From Echinicola shivajiensis (lineage in GTDB: Bacteria; Bacteroidota; Bacteroidia; Cytophagales; Cyclobacteriaceae), in contig NZ_JAHHZM010000001.1 of NCBI RefSeq assembly GCF_018642165.1, forward strand, positions 930,001 through 994,000: 64,000 nucleotides of DNA, in the 5' to 3' direction. Numbering within the stretch: the first letter of the stretch is position 1; each line of letters starts with the position of its first letter. This document shows positions 55,124 through 64,000 of this stretch, in pieces. Made by a program: the position numbers and the translations under genes. The notes under the pieces were generated by a model. The model did not search any database and was not told where the DNA came from. It saw nothing but the letters and a program-made list of their open reading frames with translations.

Positions 55124-57292
55124 TCAGGTCAACTTATTCAATAAATACCTCACCTCTTTAGGGCTTTTGATATTATAATTGGCTTTGGTGTAACTATACC
55201 CCACCCTGATGCTATAGGATCCCTTTGGCATGGCCTGGAAGGTATCTTCATCTGTCCAGTCATCTCCTATCGCCAAGGTAAAATCATATTCATTTCCCTT
55301 CATAAAGCTGGTTGCAGCCCTGCCTTTATTGATATCAGGTCGTTTGATTTCAAGCACCATATTTCCTTCAAGAACCTGTAGGTTATGGCCCCTGGCCATA
55401 TACTTCAAGTGGCTGAACAGTTCTCTCATCCTCAGGTCTCCCAATCCACTTTCTACTTTTCGATAATGCCAAACCAATGAATGGTGTTTTTCCTCAATAA
55501 AGGCCCCAGGAGTCCTTTGAACATAATATTCCATGACTGACCTAATATCCGGTTTCCAACTGTCATCTACATCTGCATAAGGTTCCCAGTCTTTAGCTCC
55601 ATTGGTTTTCAACCACACACCATGTTCAGCGATAAGATCCACCTTTTGTCCTTTAAACCACTTTCCAAGCGTTTCTTTATCTCTTCCACTGATAATCACC
55701 ACTTGCGATTTCTTGGTCAGCTTTGTAACTAACTTCTTCAATTCATCATCCGGAAAGGCATCCTCGGGCTTACTCTTAAAGCCGACCAAAGTACCATCAT
55801 AATCCAAAAACAGTATTGGCTTTTGTGCTTCCTGAAAATAATTGTGCAATTCGTTCATTACCTCGGCATCCACTTCTTTGGACTGTAAATCCTGTTGCTT
55901 TTTCTTCACATGATCCAACCTGTCCATGAATACTTTTACCCACTGGAAGATATCATAGCGCTGAATGGTATCCTGCATTGAAGTAATCCTACTTTTCTGC
56001 TCCTTCTCATCCATGATAAGGGCCTGTTTTATAGCATCAGAAACCCCTTTATTATCATTTGGATTGACCAATATGGCATCCTGTAACTCCTTACTGGCTC
56101 CTGCCATTTCTGACAAAATCAAAGTACCTTTCTGATCTATTTTACTGGCCACAAATTCCTTGCAGACCAAATTCATACCATCCCTTAAAGGCGTAACCAA
56201 AGCAATGTCTGACATGCTGTAAAAAGCACTCAGTTCTTCAAAAGGAAAACTCCTGTAGAAATAATGGATAGGCACCCAGTTCAAAGTGGAATAATCACTA
56301 TTGATCCTTCCTACCAAAGTATCTATCTCCTCCTTCAAATTTTTATAGGACTTCACTTTTGCCCTAGAAGGCACCACCACCATGATCATCGATACCTTCC
56401 CATGGTAATCTGGATTCTCGGACAAGAACCTGTCAAATGCCTTAATCCTTTGAGGGATCCCTTTGGAGTAATCCAATCGATCAATGCTCAACAATAGCTT
56501 TTGGTCATCCAATACCCCCAAAAACTTCTTGGCAATATTCTTGGTCTTTCTGGATTTGGCTGACTGGGCAAATTTCTCGTAATCAATCCCCATTGGGAAA
56601 GAATCGACATTGATCAACCTGTTTTCAGCTTGTATATACCCACTTTCATTAGATAAGCCCATGATTCTCCCTACAGCACTCAAAAAGTGCCTCATATCAT
56701 CATAGGTATGGAAACCAATCAAATCGGCCCCACACATTCCAGAAAGTATCTGGTGCCTCCACGGCAACATCCTGATCACCTCATAGGATGGGAACGGAAT
56801 ATGTTGGAAAAATGCTATGGTCGCATGTGGCAATTTCTCCCTCAGCATTTGAGGTAATAGCAATAACTGATAATCATGTACCCAAATGGTATCATCCGGG
56901 TTGGCCTTTTTCAAGATGGCATCACAAAACTTTTCATTCACCCGCACATAGGCATCCCAATGATCCTCATCGTAATTGATATTCTGGGTAAAATAGTGAA
57001 AGGCTGGCCAAAGTGTCTCATTACTAAAGCCTTCATAAAACTGCTCAATATCCTCACTGGTCAGGAAGACTGGAGCCATTTTTAAATCATGAAGTTCTAT
57101 GATGATCTCAGCTCGCTGCTCAGGATCTTCCACATCATTTCCTGGCCATCCAATCCAAATATTCTCTCCTTCCTTGTAAATTGACCCTAAGCCTGTTGCA
57201 AGACCTCCGGCACTGGGTTTGAACTCAAATTTTCCATTCTTATGCCTCAAACTAACAGGCAACCTGTTCGACACAATAATTGTTTTTCCCAT
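55124..57292 (-). CDS. otsAB: Bifunctional trehalose-6-phosphate synthase/phosphatase
   Basis: A 722-residue fusion that makes trehalose from UDP-glucose and glucose-6-phosphate. The GT20 synthase part (about 1-465) starts TIIVSNRLPVSLRHKNGKFEFKPSAGGLATGL and has IWIGWPGND, WVHDYQLLLLPQML and LRDGMNLVCKEFVA. The HAD phosphatase part starts near residue 490 with ILFLDYDGTLVGF (nucleophile Asp) and has VIISGRDKETL, GRAATSFMKG and LAIGDDWTDEDTF. Both active sites look intact. Trehalose serves as a compatible solute and stress protectant. The gene stands alone between long gaps; the 295 nt upstream, shared with divergent dnaE, is AT-rich and has no other gene. Confidence 0.95.
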   Translation of the reverse strand: MGKTIIVSNRLPVSLRHKNGKFEFKPSAGGLATGLGSIYKEGENIWIGWPGNDVEDPEQRAEIIIELHDLKMAPVFLTSEDIEQFYEGFSNETLWPAFHYFTQNINYDEDHWDAYVRVNEKFCDAILKKANPDDTIWVHDYQLLLLPQMLREKLPHATIAFFQHIPFPSYEVIRMLPWRHQILSGMCGADLIGFHTYDDMRHFLSAVGRIMGLSNESGYIQAENRLINVDSFPMGIDYEKFAQSAKSRKTKNIAKKFLGVLDDQKLLLSIDRLDYSKGIPQRIKAFDRFLSENPDYHGKVSMIMVVVPSRAKVKSYKNLKEEIDTLVGRINSDYSTLNWVPIHYFYRSFPFEELSAFYSMSDIALVTPLRDGMNLVCKEFVASKIDQKGTLILSEMAGASKELQDAILVNPNDNKGVSDAIKQALIMDEKEQKSRITSMQDTIQRYDIFQWVKVFMDRLDHVKKKQQDLQSKEVDAEVMNELHNYFQEAQKPILFLDYDGTLVGFKSKPEDAFPDDELKKLVTKLTKKSQVVIISGRDKETLGKWFKGQKVDLIAEHGVWLKTNGAKDWEPYADVDDSWKPDIRSVMEYYVQRTPGAFIEEKHHSLVWHYRKVESGLGDLRMRELFSHLKYMARGHNLQVLEGNMVLEIKRPDINKGRAATSFMKGNEYDFTLAIGDDWTDEDTFQAMPKGSYSIRVGYSYTKANYNIKSPKEVRYLLNKLT

Positions 57293-57587
57293 AATTATTT
57301 TATGATTTCTTTAAAAAGAAGAGAAGACTTACTGTATTTTGATATAAATATGACAAAATATCCGTCCAAAATTTTATATTTCAATTTACTAATAATTTGG
57401 CAAATAAAAAAGAACGCCCCCTACAATCAAGCCTTATAAGCTATGCCAAACAATCCAAAAACGAGTAGAATTCAACCTCTTTTCACCCTATAATTCTTGT
57501 GTCATTTTCTGTGACAATTGCCGCTTTCTTTCTGGCAGATTCAAAAGATTAGGCTTAATTTAGATTCCCCAAATCCAAGGAACACTT

Positions 57588-60500
57588 ATGTATATTATTT
57601 TTGATACCGAGACCACAGGTTTACCCCGGGACTACAATGCCCCCATCACTGATCTGGACAACTGGCCAAGACTGGTACAGCTTGCCTGGCAGCTGCATGA
57701 TGAAAAAGGAAAGCTGATCTCCAACCATAATTACATTGTAAAACCAGAAGGTTTCACCATACCTTATAATGCCGAAAAGGTCCATGGTATTTCCACTGAC
57801 CGTGCATTAAAAGAAGGCCATGACCTGAAGGAAGTTCTTGAAATCTTTCATAAGGATGTGGACAGGGCTGAATACCTGGTCGGGCATAATATCGGATTCG
57901 ATATCAATGTCTGTGGGTCCGAATATCTCCGTGCTGATGTCCCCATGCAGCTTATGGAGAAAAAGGAATTGGATACCAAGGACATCTCCACAGAGTTCTG
58001 TGCCATTCCAGGAGGGAGAGGAGGAAAATTCAAATGGCCAACCCTGACTGAACTACACCAAAAACTCTTTGGTGTAGGATTTGAGGATGCTCACGATGCA
58101 GCCTATGATGTGGATGCAACTGCCAAATGTTTTTTTGGGCTGATAAGTGCCAAGGTACAGCCTCCTGTAGAAGGAATTTCTGTAGAGGAAGTAATTTATG
58201 AGCCACCTAAACTGGATGCAGCCAACTTTGCGGCAGCCAAAGATGAGCAAAAGCAGGCCGCCCAGGATGTCTTCAAACAGGCCCGAAAAGCAGACATACG
58301 TGACTTGGTGGATGTACCATATAGTCACCTTCATGTGCACACCCAGTACTCTATTCTTCAAGCCACCTCAGAGATTCCTGCAATGGTGGCCAGGGCCAAG
58401 GAATTCAATATGCCTGCAATAGCCATGACCGATCATGGTAATATGATGGCAGCCTTCCACTTCGTTAAGGAAGCCATGGCCAATGACATTAAACCTATCG
58501 TAGGCTGTGAATTCAATATATGCCAAAGTCATCAAGACAAATCCAAGAAAGATGATGGTTTCCAGGCAGTTCTTTTGGCGAAGAACAAAGCAGGATATCA
58601 TAACCTTGCCAAATTGGCCTCCTATGCTTATACCCAAGGTTTTTATTATGTCCCTCGAATTGACAAAGAACTTCTGGTTCAATACAAGGGAGATGTAATT
58701 GCCACCACCGGTGGACTTTGGGGGGAAATCCCCTTTCTGATCCTAAATGTGGGAGAAACCCAGGCGGAAGAAGCCTTTTTATGGTGGAAGGAACAGTTTG
58801 GTGATGACTTCTATGTGGAACTCAACCGACACGGAGTGCCTGAAGAAGAAAAGGTAAACGAAGTCCTATTGCGCTTTGCCAATAAATATGATGTCAAGTA
58901 TTTCGCTGCGAACAACACCTATTACAATACGAAAAATGACGCCAAAGCACATGATATTTTACTTTGTGTAAAAGATGGTGAGAAGGTAGATAAGCCTAAA
59001 AAATATATAGGAAAGAAAGGCCGGGAATTCCGCTATGGTTTCCCAAATGAGGAGTTCTACATCAAAACTCCAGAAGAGATGAAAAAACTCTTCGCAGACC
59101 TTCCAGAGGCCATTGAATGTACCAATGAGATCGTAGATAAGATCGAAGTATATAAATTGGCCAGGGAGGTATTACTACCAAAATTTGATATTCCGGAGCA
59201 ATTCCAAGACCCTCAGGATGATGAAGACGGTGGTAAAAGAGGTGAAAATGCCTATCTCCGCCACCTTACCTATGAAGGTGCCAAAAAACGCTATCCTGAA
59301 ATCACGGACGAGATCCGAGAGAGACTAGACTTTGAACTTTCTATTATTGCCAATACTGGTTATCCAGGTTACTTCCTCATTGTTCAGGATTTCACCACTG
59401 CAGCTAGGGAAATGGGCGTGTCTGTGGGGCCTGGAAGGGGATCAGCTGCAGGTTCTGCTGTAGCCTATTGTATCGGAATTACCAATGTGGACCCCATCAT
59501 GTATGATCTCCTTTTTGAGAGATTCCTTAATCCAGATAGGGTATCACTTCCCGATATTGATATTGACTTTGATGACCATGGTCGTCAAAAGGTAATCGAT
59601 TATGTAATTGACAAGTATGGAGCCAATCAGGTAGCCCAAATTATCACTTATGGTACCATGGCTGCAAAGTCTGCCATTCGTGACACCGCAAGGGCCTTGG
59701 ATTTACCGCTTTCAGATGCTGACAGGCTAGCCAAACTGGTGCCAGACATCAAACTCAAAGCTTTATTTGGTCTGGCAAGTGATCGGGCAAAACTGTCGGA
59801 TAAGCTTAAAGGAAATGCTGAGAATATTGATAAGGCTTATGAGCTGATCAATATATCCAAAGGTGCTGATGATCTGGCCAAGACAATTAATCAAGCAAAG
59901 ATATTGGAAGGCTCTGTTCGAAACACTGGTATTCACGCCTGTGGGGTAATTATTACTCCTGACGACATTACCAACTTCGTACCAGTGGCCCTGGCCAAGG
60001 ATTCGGACATGTACTGTACGCAGTTTGACAACTCCGTGGTAGAAAGTGCTGGTCTGCTTAAAATGGACTTTTTGGGTCTTAAGACCCTAACCCTGATTAA
60101 GGATGCAGTAAAAATCGTCAAGGAAAGGCATGGTATCGAACTTGATCCGGAAAATTTCCCTATTGATGACGCCCCTACCTATGAGCTTTTCCAACGCGGT
60201 GAAACGGTCGGCATCTTCCAGTATGAATCTGCAGGTATGCAGAAATACATGCGGGAACTTAAACCAACGGTTTTCGCAGATTTGATTGCCATGAATGCCC
60301 TTTATCGTCCAGGGCCATTGGAATATATCCCAAGCTTTATTAGAAGAAAGCATGGGGACGAGGAAATCTCCTATGACTTGGATGATATGGAGGAATACCT
60401 AAAGGAAACTTATGGTATTACTGTCTATCAGGAACAGGTGATGCTCCTCTCCCAAAAATTAGCTGGCTTTACCAAGGGTGAGGCCGACGTTCTTCGTAAA

Positions 60501-61877
60501 GCCATGGGTAAGAAGCTGAAGGATGTACTGGATAAGATGAAGCCTAAATTTGTCAACCAGGCTGCTGAAAAGGGCCATGACAAAGGGCGATTGGAAAAAA
60601 TCTGGAAAGACTGGGAAGCATTTGCTTCTTATGCCTTTAACAAGTCCCACTCGACTTGTTATGCATGGGTTGCCTATCAAACTGCTTATCTAAAAGCTCA
60701 CTATCCTGCGGAATACATGGCATCGGTATTGAGTAATAACATGAATGATATCACCCAGGTTACGTTCTTTATGGAAGAGTGTAAACGAATGGGAATAGAA
60801 GTACTGGGACCTGATGTCAATGAATCAAAAGAAGGGTTTACCGTAAACCAAGAAGGTCAAATTCGCTTTGGACTCGCCGCTATTAAGGGAGCTGGTGGTG
60901 CTGCTGTCCACTCTGTAATCGAGGAACGCGAAGAAAATGGTCCTTACAAAAACATCTTTGATTTTACCCAAAGAGTTAACCTAAGGGCTGTAAACAAAAA
61001 GACATTGGAATCCTTAGCCATGGCCGGCGGATTTGATTGTTTCCCTGACCACCATAGAAGGCAATACCTGGAAGGACCTGAAAATGATGCCACCTTAATT
61101 GAAAAGGCGGTCAAATATGCTCAGAAAAAGGCACAAGAAGCAGAAAGCTCTCAAGTATCCCTATTTGGCGGAGGCTCAGGGATGGAGGTCCCCATGCCAA
61201 GTATTACACCTATCGAGCCTTTCAGCCAACTTCAAAAGCTGAATATTGAAAAGGAAGTGGTGGGGCTTTATATTTCGGGCCATCCATTGGATCAGTTCAA
61301 GGTAGAATTCGAATCCTTTACCAATACACCTCTTTCAGAATTCACCAATACTGAAGCTTTAAAATCCAAAGGCGAAAACATTAAGGCGGCAGGAGTAGTT
61401 ACATCATTTGCACATAGAACCACCAAAAACGGAAACCCATTTGGCACCTTAACCTTAGAGGACTATAATGGTGGCCATACCTTCTTCTTCTTTGGTGATG
61501 ACTATGTTAAGTTCAAAGAGTACTTCATGACAGGCTGGTTCCTTTATATCACGGGAAGTGTGCAAGGGAAACGTTGGAACCCAGAAGACCTGGAATTTAA
61601 AGTAGGCAACATCATTTTGCTCAATGAAGTAAGGAGTAAGATGGTAAAGGGCATCAGGATCAACATCAACTTGGATGATCTCACTTTGGACTTAATGGAA
61701 AGATTGGAGGCCATCACTACCAAATATAAAGGAGAGGCTAAACTGCACATCAATGTAACTGATATAAAGGAAAGGATAGCTGTTGACCTAATGTCCACAA
61801 AATACACTATTGATCCATCATTTGAAATGATCAAAGAGCTGGAAACCATACCAGAATTAAGCTATAAAATCATTTAA
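57588..61877 (+). CDS. dnaE: DNA polymerase III alpha subunit with fused N-terminal 3'-5' exonuclease
   Basis: The replicative polymerase, 1429 residues. Residues 1-190 are a DnaQ-like exonuclease with all motifs: IIFDTETTG (ExoI), VGHNIGFDINV (ExoII), HDAAYDVDATAK (ExoIII). The PHP domain starts near 245 with HLHVHTQYSILQ and AIAMTDHGNM, metal ligands kept. The C-family catalytic core has GRGSAAGSAVAYCIGIT and PDIDIDFDDHGR (about 655), then FNKSHSTCYAWVAYQTAYLKAHYPAEYMA. An OB domain lies near 1265-1340. Most DnaE proteins are about 1150-1200 residues and rely on a separate epsilon subunit, so proofreading is built in here. TrxA follows 130 nt downstream. Confidence 0.96.
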   Translation: MYIIFDTETTGLPRDYNAPITDLDNWPRLVQLAWQLHDEKGKLISNHNYIVKPEGFTIPYNAEKVHGISTDRALKEGHDLKEVLEIFHKDVDRAEYLVGHNIGFDINVCGSEYLRADVPMQLMEKKELDTKDISTEFCAIPGGRGGKFKWPTLTELHQKLFGVGFEDAHDAAYDVDATAKCFFGLISAKVQPPVEGISVEEVIYEPPKLDAANFAAAKDEQKQAAQDVFKQARKADIRDLVDVPYSHLHVHTQYSILQATSEIPAMVARAKEFNMPAIAMTDHGNMMAAFHFVKEAMANDIKPIVGCEFNICQSHQDKSKKDDGFQAVLLAKNKAGYHNLAKLASYAYTQGFYYVPRIDKELLVQYKGDVIATTGGLWGEIPFLILNVGETQAEEAFLWWKEQFGDDFYVELNRHGVPEEEKVNEVLLRFANKYDVKYFAANNTYYNTKNDAKAHDILLCVKDGEKVDKPKKYIGKKGREFRYGFPNEEFYIKTPEEMKKLFADLPEAIECTNEIVDKIEVYKLAREVLLPKFDIPEQFQDPQDDEDGGKRGENAYLRHLTYEGAKKRYPEITDEIRERLDFELSIIANTGYPGYFLIVQDFTTAAREMGVSVGPGRGSAAGSAVAYCIGITNVDPIMYDLLFERFLNPDRVSLPDIDIDFDDHGRQKVIDYVIDKYGANQVAQIITYGTMAAKSAIRDTARALDLPLSDADRLAKLVPDIKLKALFGLASDRAKLSDKLKGNAENIDKAYELINISKGADDLAKTINQAKILEGSVRNTGIHACGVIITPDDITNFVPVALAKDSDMYCTQFDNSVVESAGLLKMDFLGLKTLTLIKDAVKIVKERHGIELDPENFPIDDAPTYELFQRGETVGIFQYESAGMQKYMRELKPTVFADLIAMNALYRPGPLEYIPSFIRRKHGDEEISYDLDDMEEYLKETYGITVYQEQVMLLSQKLAGFTKGEADVLRKAMGKKLKDVLDKMKPKFVNQAAEKGHDKGRLEKIWKDWEAFASYAFNKSHSTCYAWVAYQTAYLKAHYPAEYMASVLSNNMNDITQVTFFMEECKRMGIEVLGPDVNESKEGFTVNQEGQIRFGLAAIKGAGGAAVHSVIEEREENGPYKNIFDFTQRVNLRAVNKKTLESLAMAGGFDCFPDHHRRQYLEGPENDATLIEKAVKYAQKKAQEAESSQVSLFGGGSGMEVPMPSITPIEPFSQLQKLNIEKEVVGLYISGHPLDQFKVEFESFTNTPLSEFTNTEALKSKGENIKAAGVVTSFAHRTTKNGNPFGTLTLEDYNGGHTFFFFGDDYVKFKEYFMTGWFLYITGSVQGKRWNPEDLEFKVGNIILLNEVRSKMVKGIRININLDDLTLDLMERLEAITTKYKGEAKLHINVTDIKERIAVDLMSTKYTIDPSFEMIKELETIPELSYKII

Positions 61878-61968
61878 AAAATATTGCACTTCAGGGCTTT
61901 AAAGGCCACTTTTGAGAAATATTTTCATCAAAGCGGAACTAAAAGAAACCTAAAATACTTTAGAATAC

Positions 61969-61976
61969 TATATTTG
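61969..61976 (+). promoter_or_regulatory. Probable trxA promoter (TATATTTG)
   Basis: A perfect TAnnTTTG element 31 nt before the trxA ATG; the -33 element is not clear. Confidence 0.5.
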
Positions 61977-62007
61977 AAATCAGAAAAAACTATAAACACA
62001 CAATATA

Positions 62008-62328
62008 ATGGCAAAAGCAATTGAAATTACAGACGCTAACTTTGAAGAAATCATCAATTCTGATCAACCAATCCTAGTGGATTTCTGGGCTGAATGGTGC
62101 GGACCATGTAAAATGATTGGGCCAGTAGTAGAAGAGATTGCTGGAGAGTATGATGGTAAAGCCGTAGTAGGAAAAGTAGATGTTGATTCTAACCCTGGAG
62201 TAGCATCTAAATTCGGAATCAGAAGTATCCCTACTTTGTTATTCTTCAAAAATGGTGAAATCGTAGACAAGCAAGTAGGTGCTGTACCTAAAGCTGTTCT
62301 ATCCCAAAAACTTGAAGCTCAAATCTAA
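62008..62328 (+). CDS. trxA: Thioredoxin
   Basis: A 106-residue thioredoxin without signal peptide, so a cytoplasmic disulfide reductase. The active site WCGPCK lies at about residues 31-36 (VDFWAEWCGPCKMIGP), and the cis-proline loop reads IRSIPTLLFFKNGE. It is the normal size. It is followed by a terminator and lies next to dnaE, a frequent neighbour in this group. Confidence 0.97.
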   Translation: MAKAIEITDANFEEIINSDQPILVDFWAEWCGPCKMIGPVVEEIAGEYDGKAVVGKVDVDSNPGVASKFGIRSIPTLLFFKNGEIVDKQVGAVPKAVLSQKLEAQI

Positions 62329-62347
62329 TTTGACAAATAAACCACAT

Positions 62348-62372
62348 AAAGGCTCCTAATTGGAGCCTTTAT
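62348..62372 (+). terminator. Terminator after trxA
   Basis: AAAGGCTCC / GGAGCCTTT (9 bp, loop TAATT), 19 nt after the trxA stop, followed by ATTGTTT. It is symmetrical enough to serve the convergent DUF502 gene as well. Confidence 0.85.
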
Positions 62373-62375
62373 TGT

Positions 62376-62936
62376 TTAATCCTTTTTTAGCTCTGACACA
62401 CCGCCTGAAACAATAAATTTCATCACATCAGCACTATTCGCATTCTCCAAAACGCGAACATTTTTTCTCGGCACCAAAAAGCAATTTCCACTAAAATTAT
62501 AGGAGTGGGGAAGATATATTGCGACCAAATCCTCTTCACCTATTACACTCAAATCATCCTGAGTAATAAAGCCCAATCGACTAATCGTATCTGTTAATTG
62601 TATCACAGCAGGGGTGTTGAATTTCTTTTTGTCCCCTACGAAAGCCGACATTAAATCTTTAATACTGGTATAGATAATATTTACTAGAGGTATCTTAAAG
62701 AGGCCCCTCTCTAATAATATAAAAATGGGCCTTGTAATAAATATATTGGCCAAATAACCTATGAAGGTGATCATAGCAAATACAATCAAAATTCCTAAAC
62801 CCGGAACAGGAATAGGCAAAAGATTATCCAAAAACTTGATAATCTGCAATATGATATAAATGGTCAATGCCAAAGGTGCTACAAAGAGCAATCCTTTCAG
62901 AAAGTAATTTAAAATCCGTTTGGAGGTAAATGACAT
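62376..62936 (-). CDS. DUF502 family membrane protein
   Basis: A 186-residue membrane protein with two N-terminal helices (GLLFVAPLALTIYIILQII and LGILIVFAMITFIGYLANIFI) and a soluble C-terminal half. LFKIPLVNIIYTSIKDLMSAFVG and DDLSVIGEEDLVAIYLPHSYNFSGNCFLVPRKNVRVL are typical DUF502 motifs. The function of the family is not established. It is a single-gene unit between a convergent trxA and the nqr terminator. Confidence 0.88.
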   Translation of the reverse strand: MSFTSKRILNYFLKGLLFVAPLALTIYIILQIIKFLDNLLPIPVPGLGILIVFAMITFIGYLANIFITRPIFILLERGLFKIPLVNIIYTSIKDLMSAFVGDKKKFNTPAVIQLTDTISRLGFITQDDLSVIGEEDLVAIYLPHSYNFSGNCFLVPRKNVRVLENANSADVMKFIVSGGVSELKKD

Positions 62937-63000
62937 GGTCTAAGCGTTTAATGGTATAATAAAAGCTATAAAAATTATGCCTGTTTAGTTAAAAAGGCAA

Positions 63001-63032
63001 AAAAAAACCCTGCCGATCATCCGGCAGGGTTT
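63001..63032 (-). terminator. Terminator of the nqr operon
   Basis: On the minus strand AAACCCTGCCG pairs with CGGCAGGGTTT (11 bp) and is followed by a U-run, 19 nt after the nqrE stop. Confidence 0.9.
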
Positions 63033-63050
63033 AAATATAATTTTTATCGA

Positions 63051-63662
63051 TTAAAGGTCAATACCCATGAAAGACATAAAGGCAATCCCCATCAATCCGG
63101 TAATCAACATAGTAATACCAAGCCCCTTAAGACCATTTGGTACATTTGAATACTTCAATTTCTCTCTAATAGCTGCTAGGGCAATAATAGCCAATAACCA
63201 ACCAACACCTGAACCAAATCCATATACTGTAGCTTCAGCTAAAGTATAATCTCTTTGGGCCATGAAAAGAGAACCACCAAGAATCGCACAGTTTACAGCG
63301 ATCAAAGGAAGGAAAATACCCAAAGCTCCGTAAAGAGCAGGAGCAAATTTTTCAACGATCATCTCCACCAACTGTACCATAGCAGCAATGATGGCGATAA
63401 ACATGATAAACCTCAAGAAAGTAAGATCTATCGTTGCAAATGATTCACCCAAGAAAGACAAAGCTCCTTCTTTAAGTACAAATTCATTCAATAGCCAGTT
63501 CAAAGGAACAGTGATGGTCAATACGAAGATAACCGCTGCACCAAGACCTAAGGCTGTATCTACTTTTTTAGAAACGGCCAAGAAAGAGCACATCCCCAAA
63601 AAGTAAGCAAATACCATATTGTCAATAAAGATTGACCGGATTCCTAAGCTAAATAATTCCAT
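63051..63662 (-). CDS. nqrE: Na+-translocating NADH:quinone reductase subunit E
   Basis: A 203-residue membrane subunit with six hydrophobic helices. The Na+-NQR pump couples NADH oxidation to sodium export. The start [33 protein letters not shown] includes the conserved membrane Cys, and [21 protein letters not shown] includes the second; together these bind the intramembrane iron site in NqrD/E pairs. It is the last gene before the terminator, 13 nt after nqrD. The sodium gradient it makes would also drive the SSS symporter of the peptidoglycan locus (inference). Confidence 0.96.
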   Translation of the reverse strand: MELFSLGIRSIFIDNMVFAYFLGMCSFLAVSKKVDTALGLGAAVIFVLTITVPLNWLLNEFVLKEGALSFLGESFATIDLTFLRFIMFIAIIAAMVQLVEMIVEKFAPALYGALGIFLPLIAVNCAILGGSLFMAQRDYTLAEATVYGFGSGVGWLLAIIALAAIREKLKYSNVPNGLKGLGITMLITGLMGIAFMSFMGIDL

Positions 63663-63675
63663 TTCTTAGCAATTT

Positions 63676-64000
63676 TTAATGTTCAACATAACCTGTTTTG
63701 GTACGCTGTACCCAAATGATCAGACCAAGGATAATAAAGGCTCCTACTGGACTCACCATCAAACCGTTGGTAGCTAAAGAGAAGTCATCTCCGAACCATG
63801 ATGAAACGGTATCAAATACAGGAATACCAAACACGGTACCTGAACCCCAAAGCTCACGGAAGAAGGCCACTGCCAAAATAATCCAAGAATAACCTAGGGC
63901 ACTACCAAAACCATCAAGAATGGAATCATATGGCTTATTCCCCATCGCAAAGGCTTCAAGACGACCCATTACGATACAGTTGGTAATGATCAAACCTACG
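63676..64000 (-). CDS. nqrD: Na+-translocating NADH:quinone reductase subunit D, C-terminal part (start beyond window)
   Basis: The frame is open to the right edge (VGL then [20 protein letters not shown]), so only the last 108 codons or so are visible. [15 protein letters not shown] holds the conserved Cys of the second half, and [19 protein letters not shown] and the C-terminal helix [14 protein letters not shown] are NqrD-like. The ATG at 63993 is internal. Gene order nqrD-nqrE matches the standard nqrABCDEF operon. Confidence 0.94.
   Translation of the reverse strand, partial: VGLIITNCIVMGRLEAFAMGNKPYDSILDGFGSALGYSWIILAVAFFRELWGSGTVFGIPVFDTVSSWFGDDFSLATNGLMVSPVGAFIILGLIIWVQRTKTGYVEH

Noticed and set aside
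1-64000. CRISPR arrays, tRNA or rRNA genes, prophage
   Set aside because: No regularly spaced repeats, cloverleaf-like sequences, rRNA-like stretches or phage gene clusters were seen on reading; no covariance search was possible.

Overview
The window is chromosomal DNA of a Bacteroidota bacterium, most likely Cytophagales and close to Cyclobacteriaceae (Algoriphagus/Echinicola/Cyclobacterium type; the genus is inference). Supporting signs are a SusC/SusD pair with a lipoprotein SusD, a PorD-like (DUF4835) type IX secretion gene, promoters of the Bacteroidota type (TTG, about 20 nt, TAnnTTTG), GH3-beta-lactamase fusions, DnaE with an N-terminal proofreading exonuclease, and Na+-NQR genes. No rRNA, tRNA or CRISPR array was seen.

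Layout. 0-4.3 kb: housekeeping genes (coaBC end, porD-like, recN, fabI). 4.5-7.9 kb: a small accessory patch with a Tat/lipoprotein D-amino-acid-oxidase-like protein whose domain order is circularly permuted, a decayed dihydrofolate-reductase-family pseudogene, an erythromycin-esterase-like protein and a 113-bp inverted-repeat element. 7.9-18.0 kb: one long branched-chain amino acid operon on the minus strand (ilvD-ilvB-ilvN-ilvC-leuC-leuD-leuA/cimA-leuB). It is preceded by a consensus promoter, an Ile/Val/Leu-rich 19-residue leader peptide and a terminator with competing hairpins, a classical attenuator that gene callers miss. 18.3-27.1 kb: ispE, an EamA transporter, an LptF/G permease, tgt, a glycosyltransferase, an ECF sigma factor, rsmG and a GH15 enzyme.

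27.1-53.3 kb is the most interesting part: a 26-kb locus that reads as a complete peptidoglycan-glycan (MurNAc/GlcNAc) scavenging system. Minus strand: SusC, SusD, atypical polysaccharide deacetylase, GH9, GH3(NagZ)-beta-lactamase fusion, metallophosphoesterase-PQQ propeller and NamZ (DUF1343 exo-muramidase); then a lipoprotein amidase. Plus strand: a NarL/LuxR-type response regulator, a second lipoprotein amidase, a BadF-type sugar kinase (MurK-like), MurQ etherase, a DigH-like GHL10 hydrolase, an SSS symporter (MurT-like) and a 1379-residue soluble STAND-ATPase/GAF/histidine kinase. The inferred flow is: amidases strip peptides, GHL10 and exo-glycosidases cut glycan chains, SusCD and the symporter import products, and the kinase plus MurQ convert MurNAc to GlcNAc-6-phosphate. 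Four transcription units of this locus carry the same 18-bp inverted repeat (gene-sense consensus ATCCCTnTTTTCAGGGAT). In three of them it lies at exactly the same distance upstream of a TTTG promoter core, and in the fourth that position reads TTGG. The obvious candidate activator is the response regulator encoded in the middle of the locus.

53.3-64 kb: a beta-propeller lipoprotein, a 757-nt non-coding gap with repeat-like sequence, otsAB (trehalose synthesis), dnaE with a fused exonuclease, trxA, a DUF502 membrane protein, nqrE and the C-terminal part of nqrD. Starts were moved to the first sensible ATG wherever the longest frame began at TTG or had a long unsupported extension.
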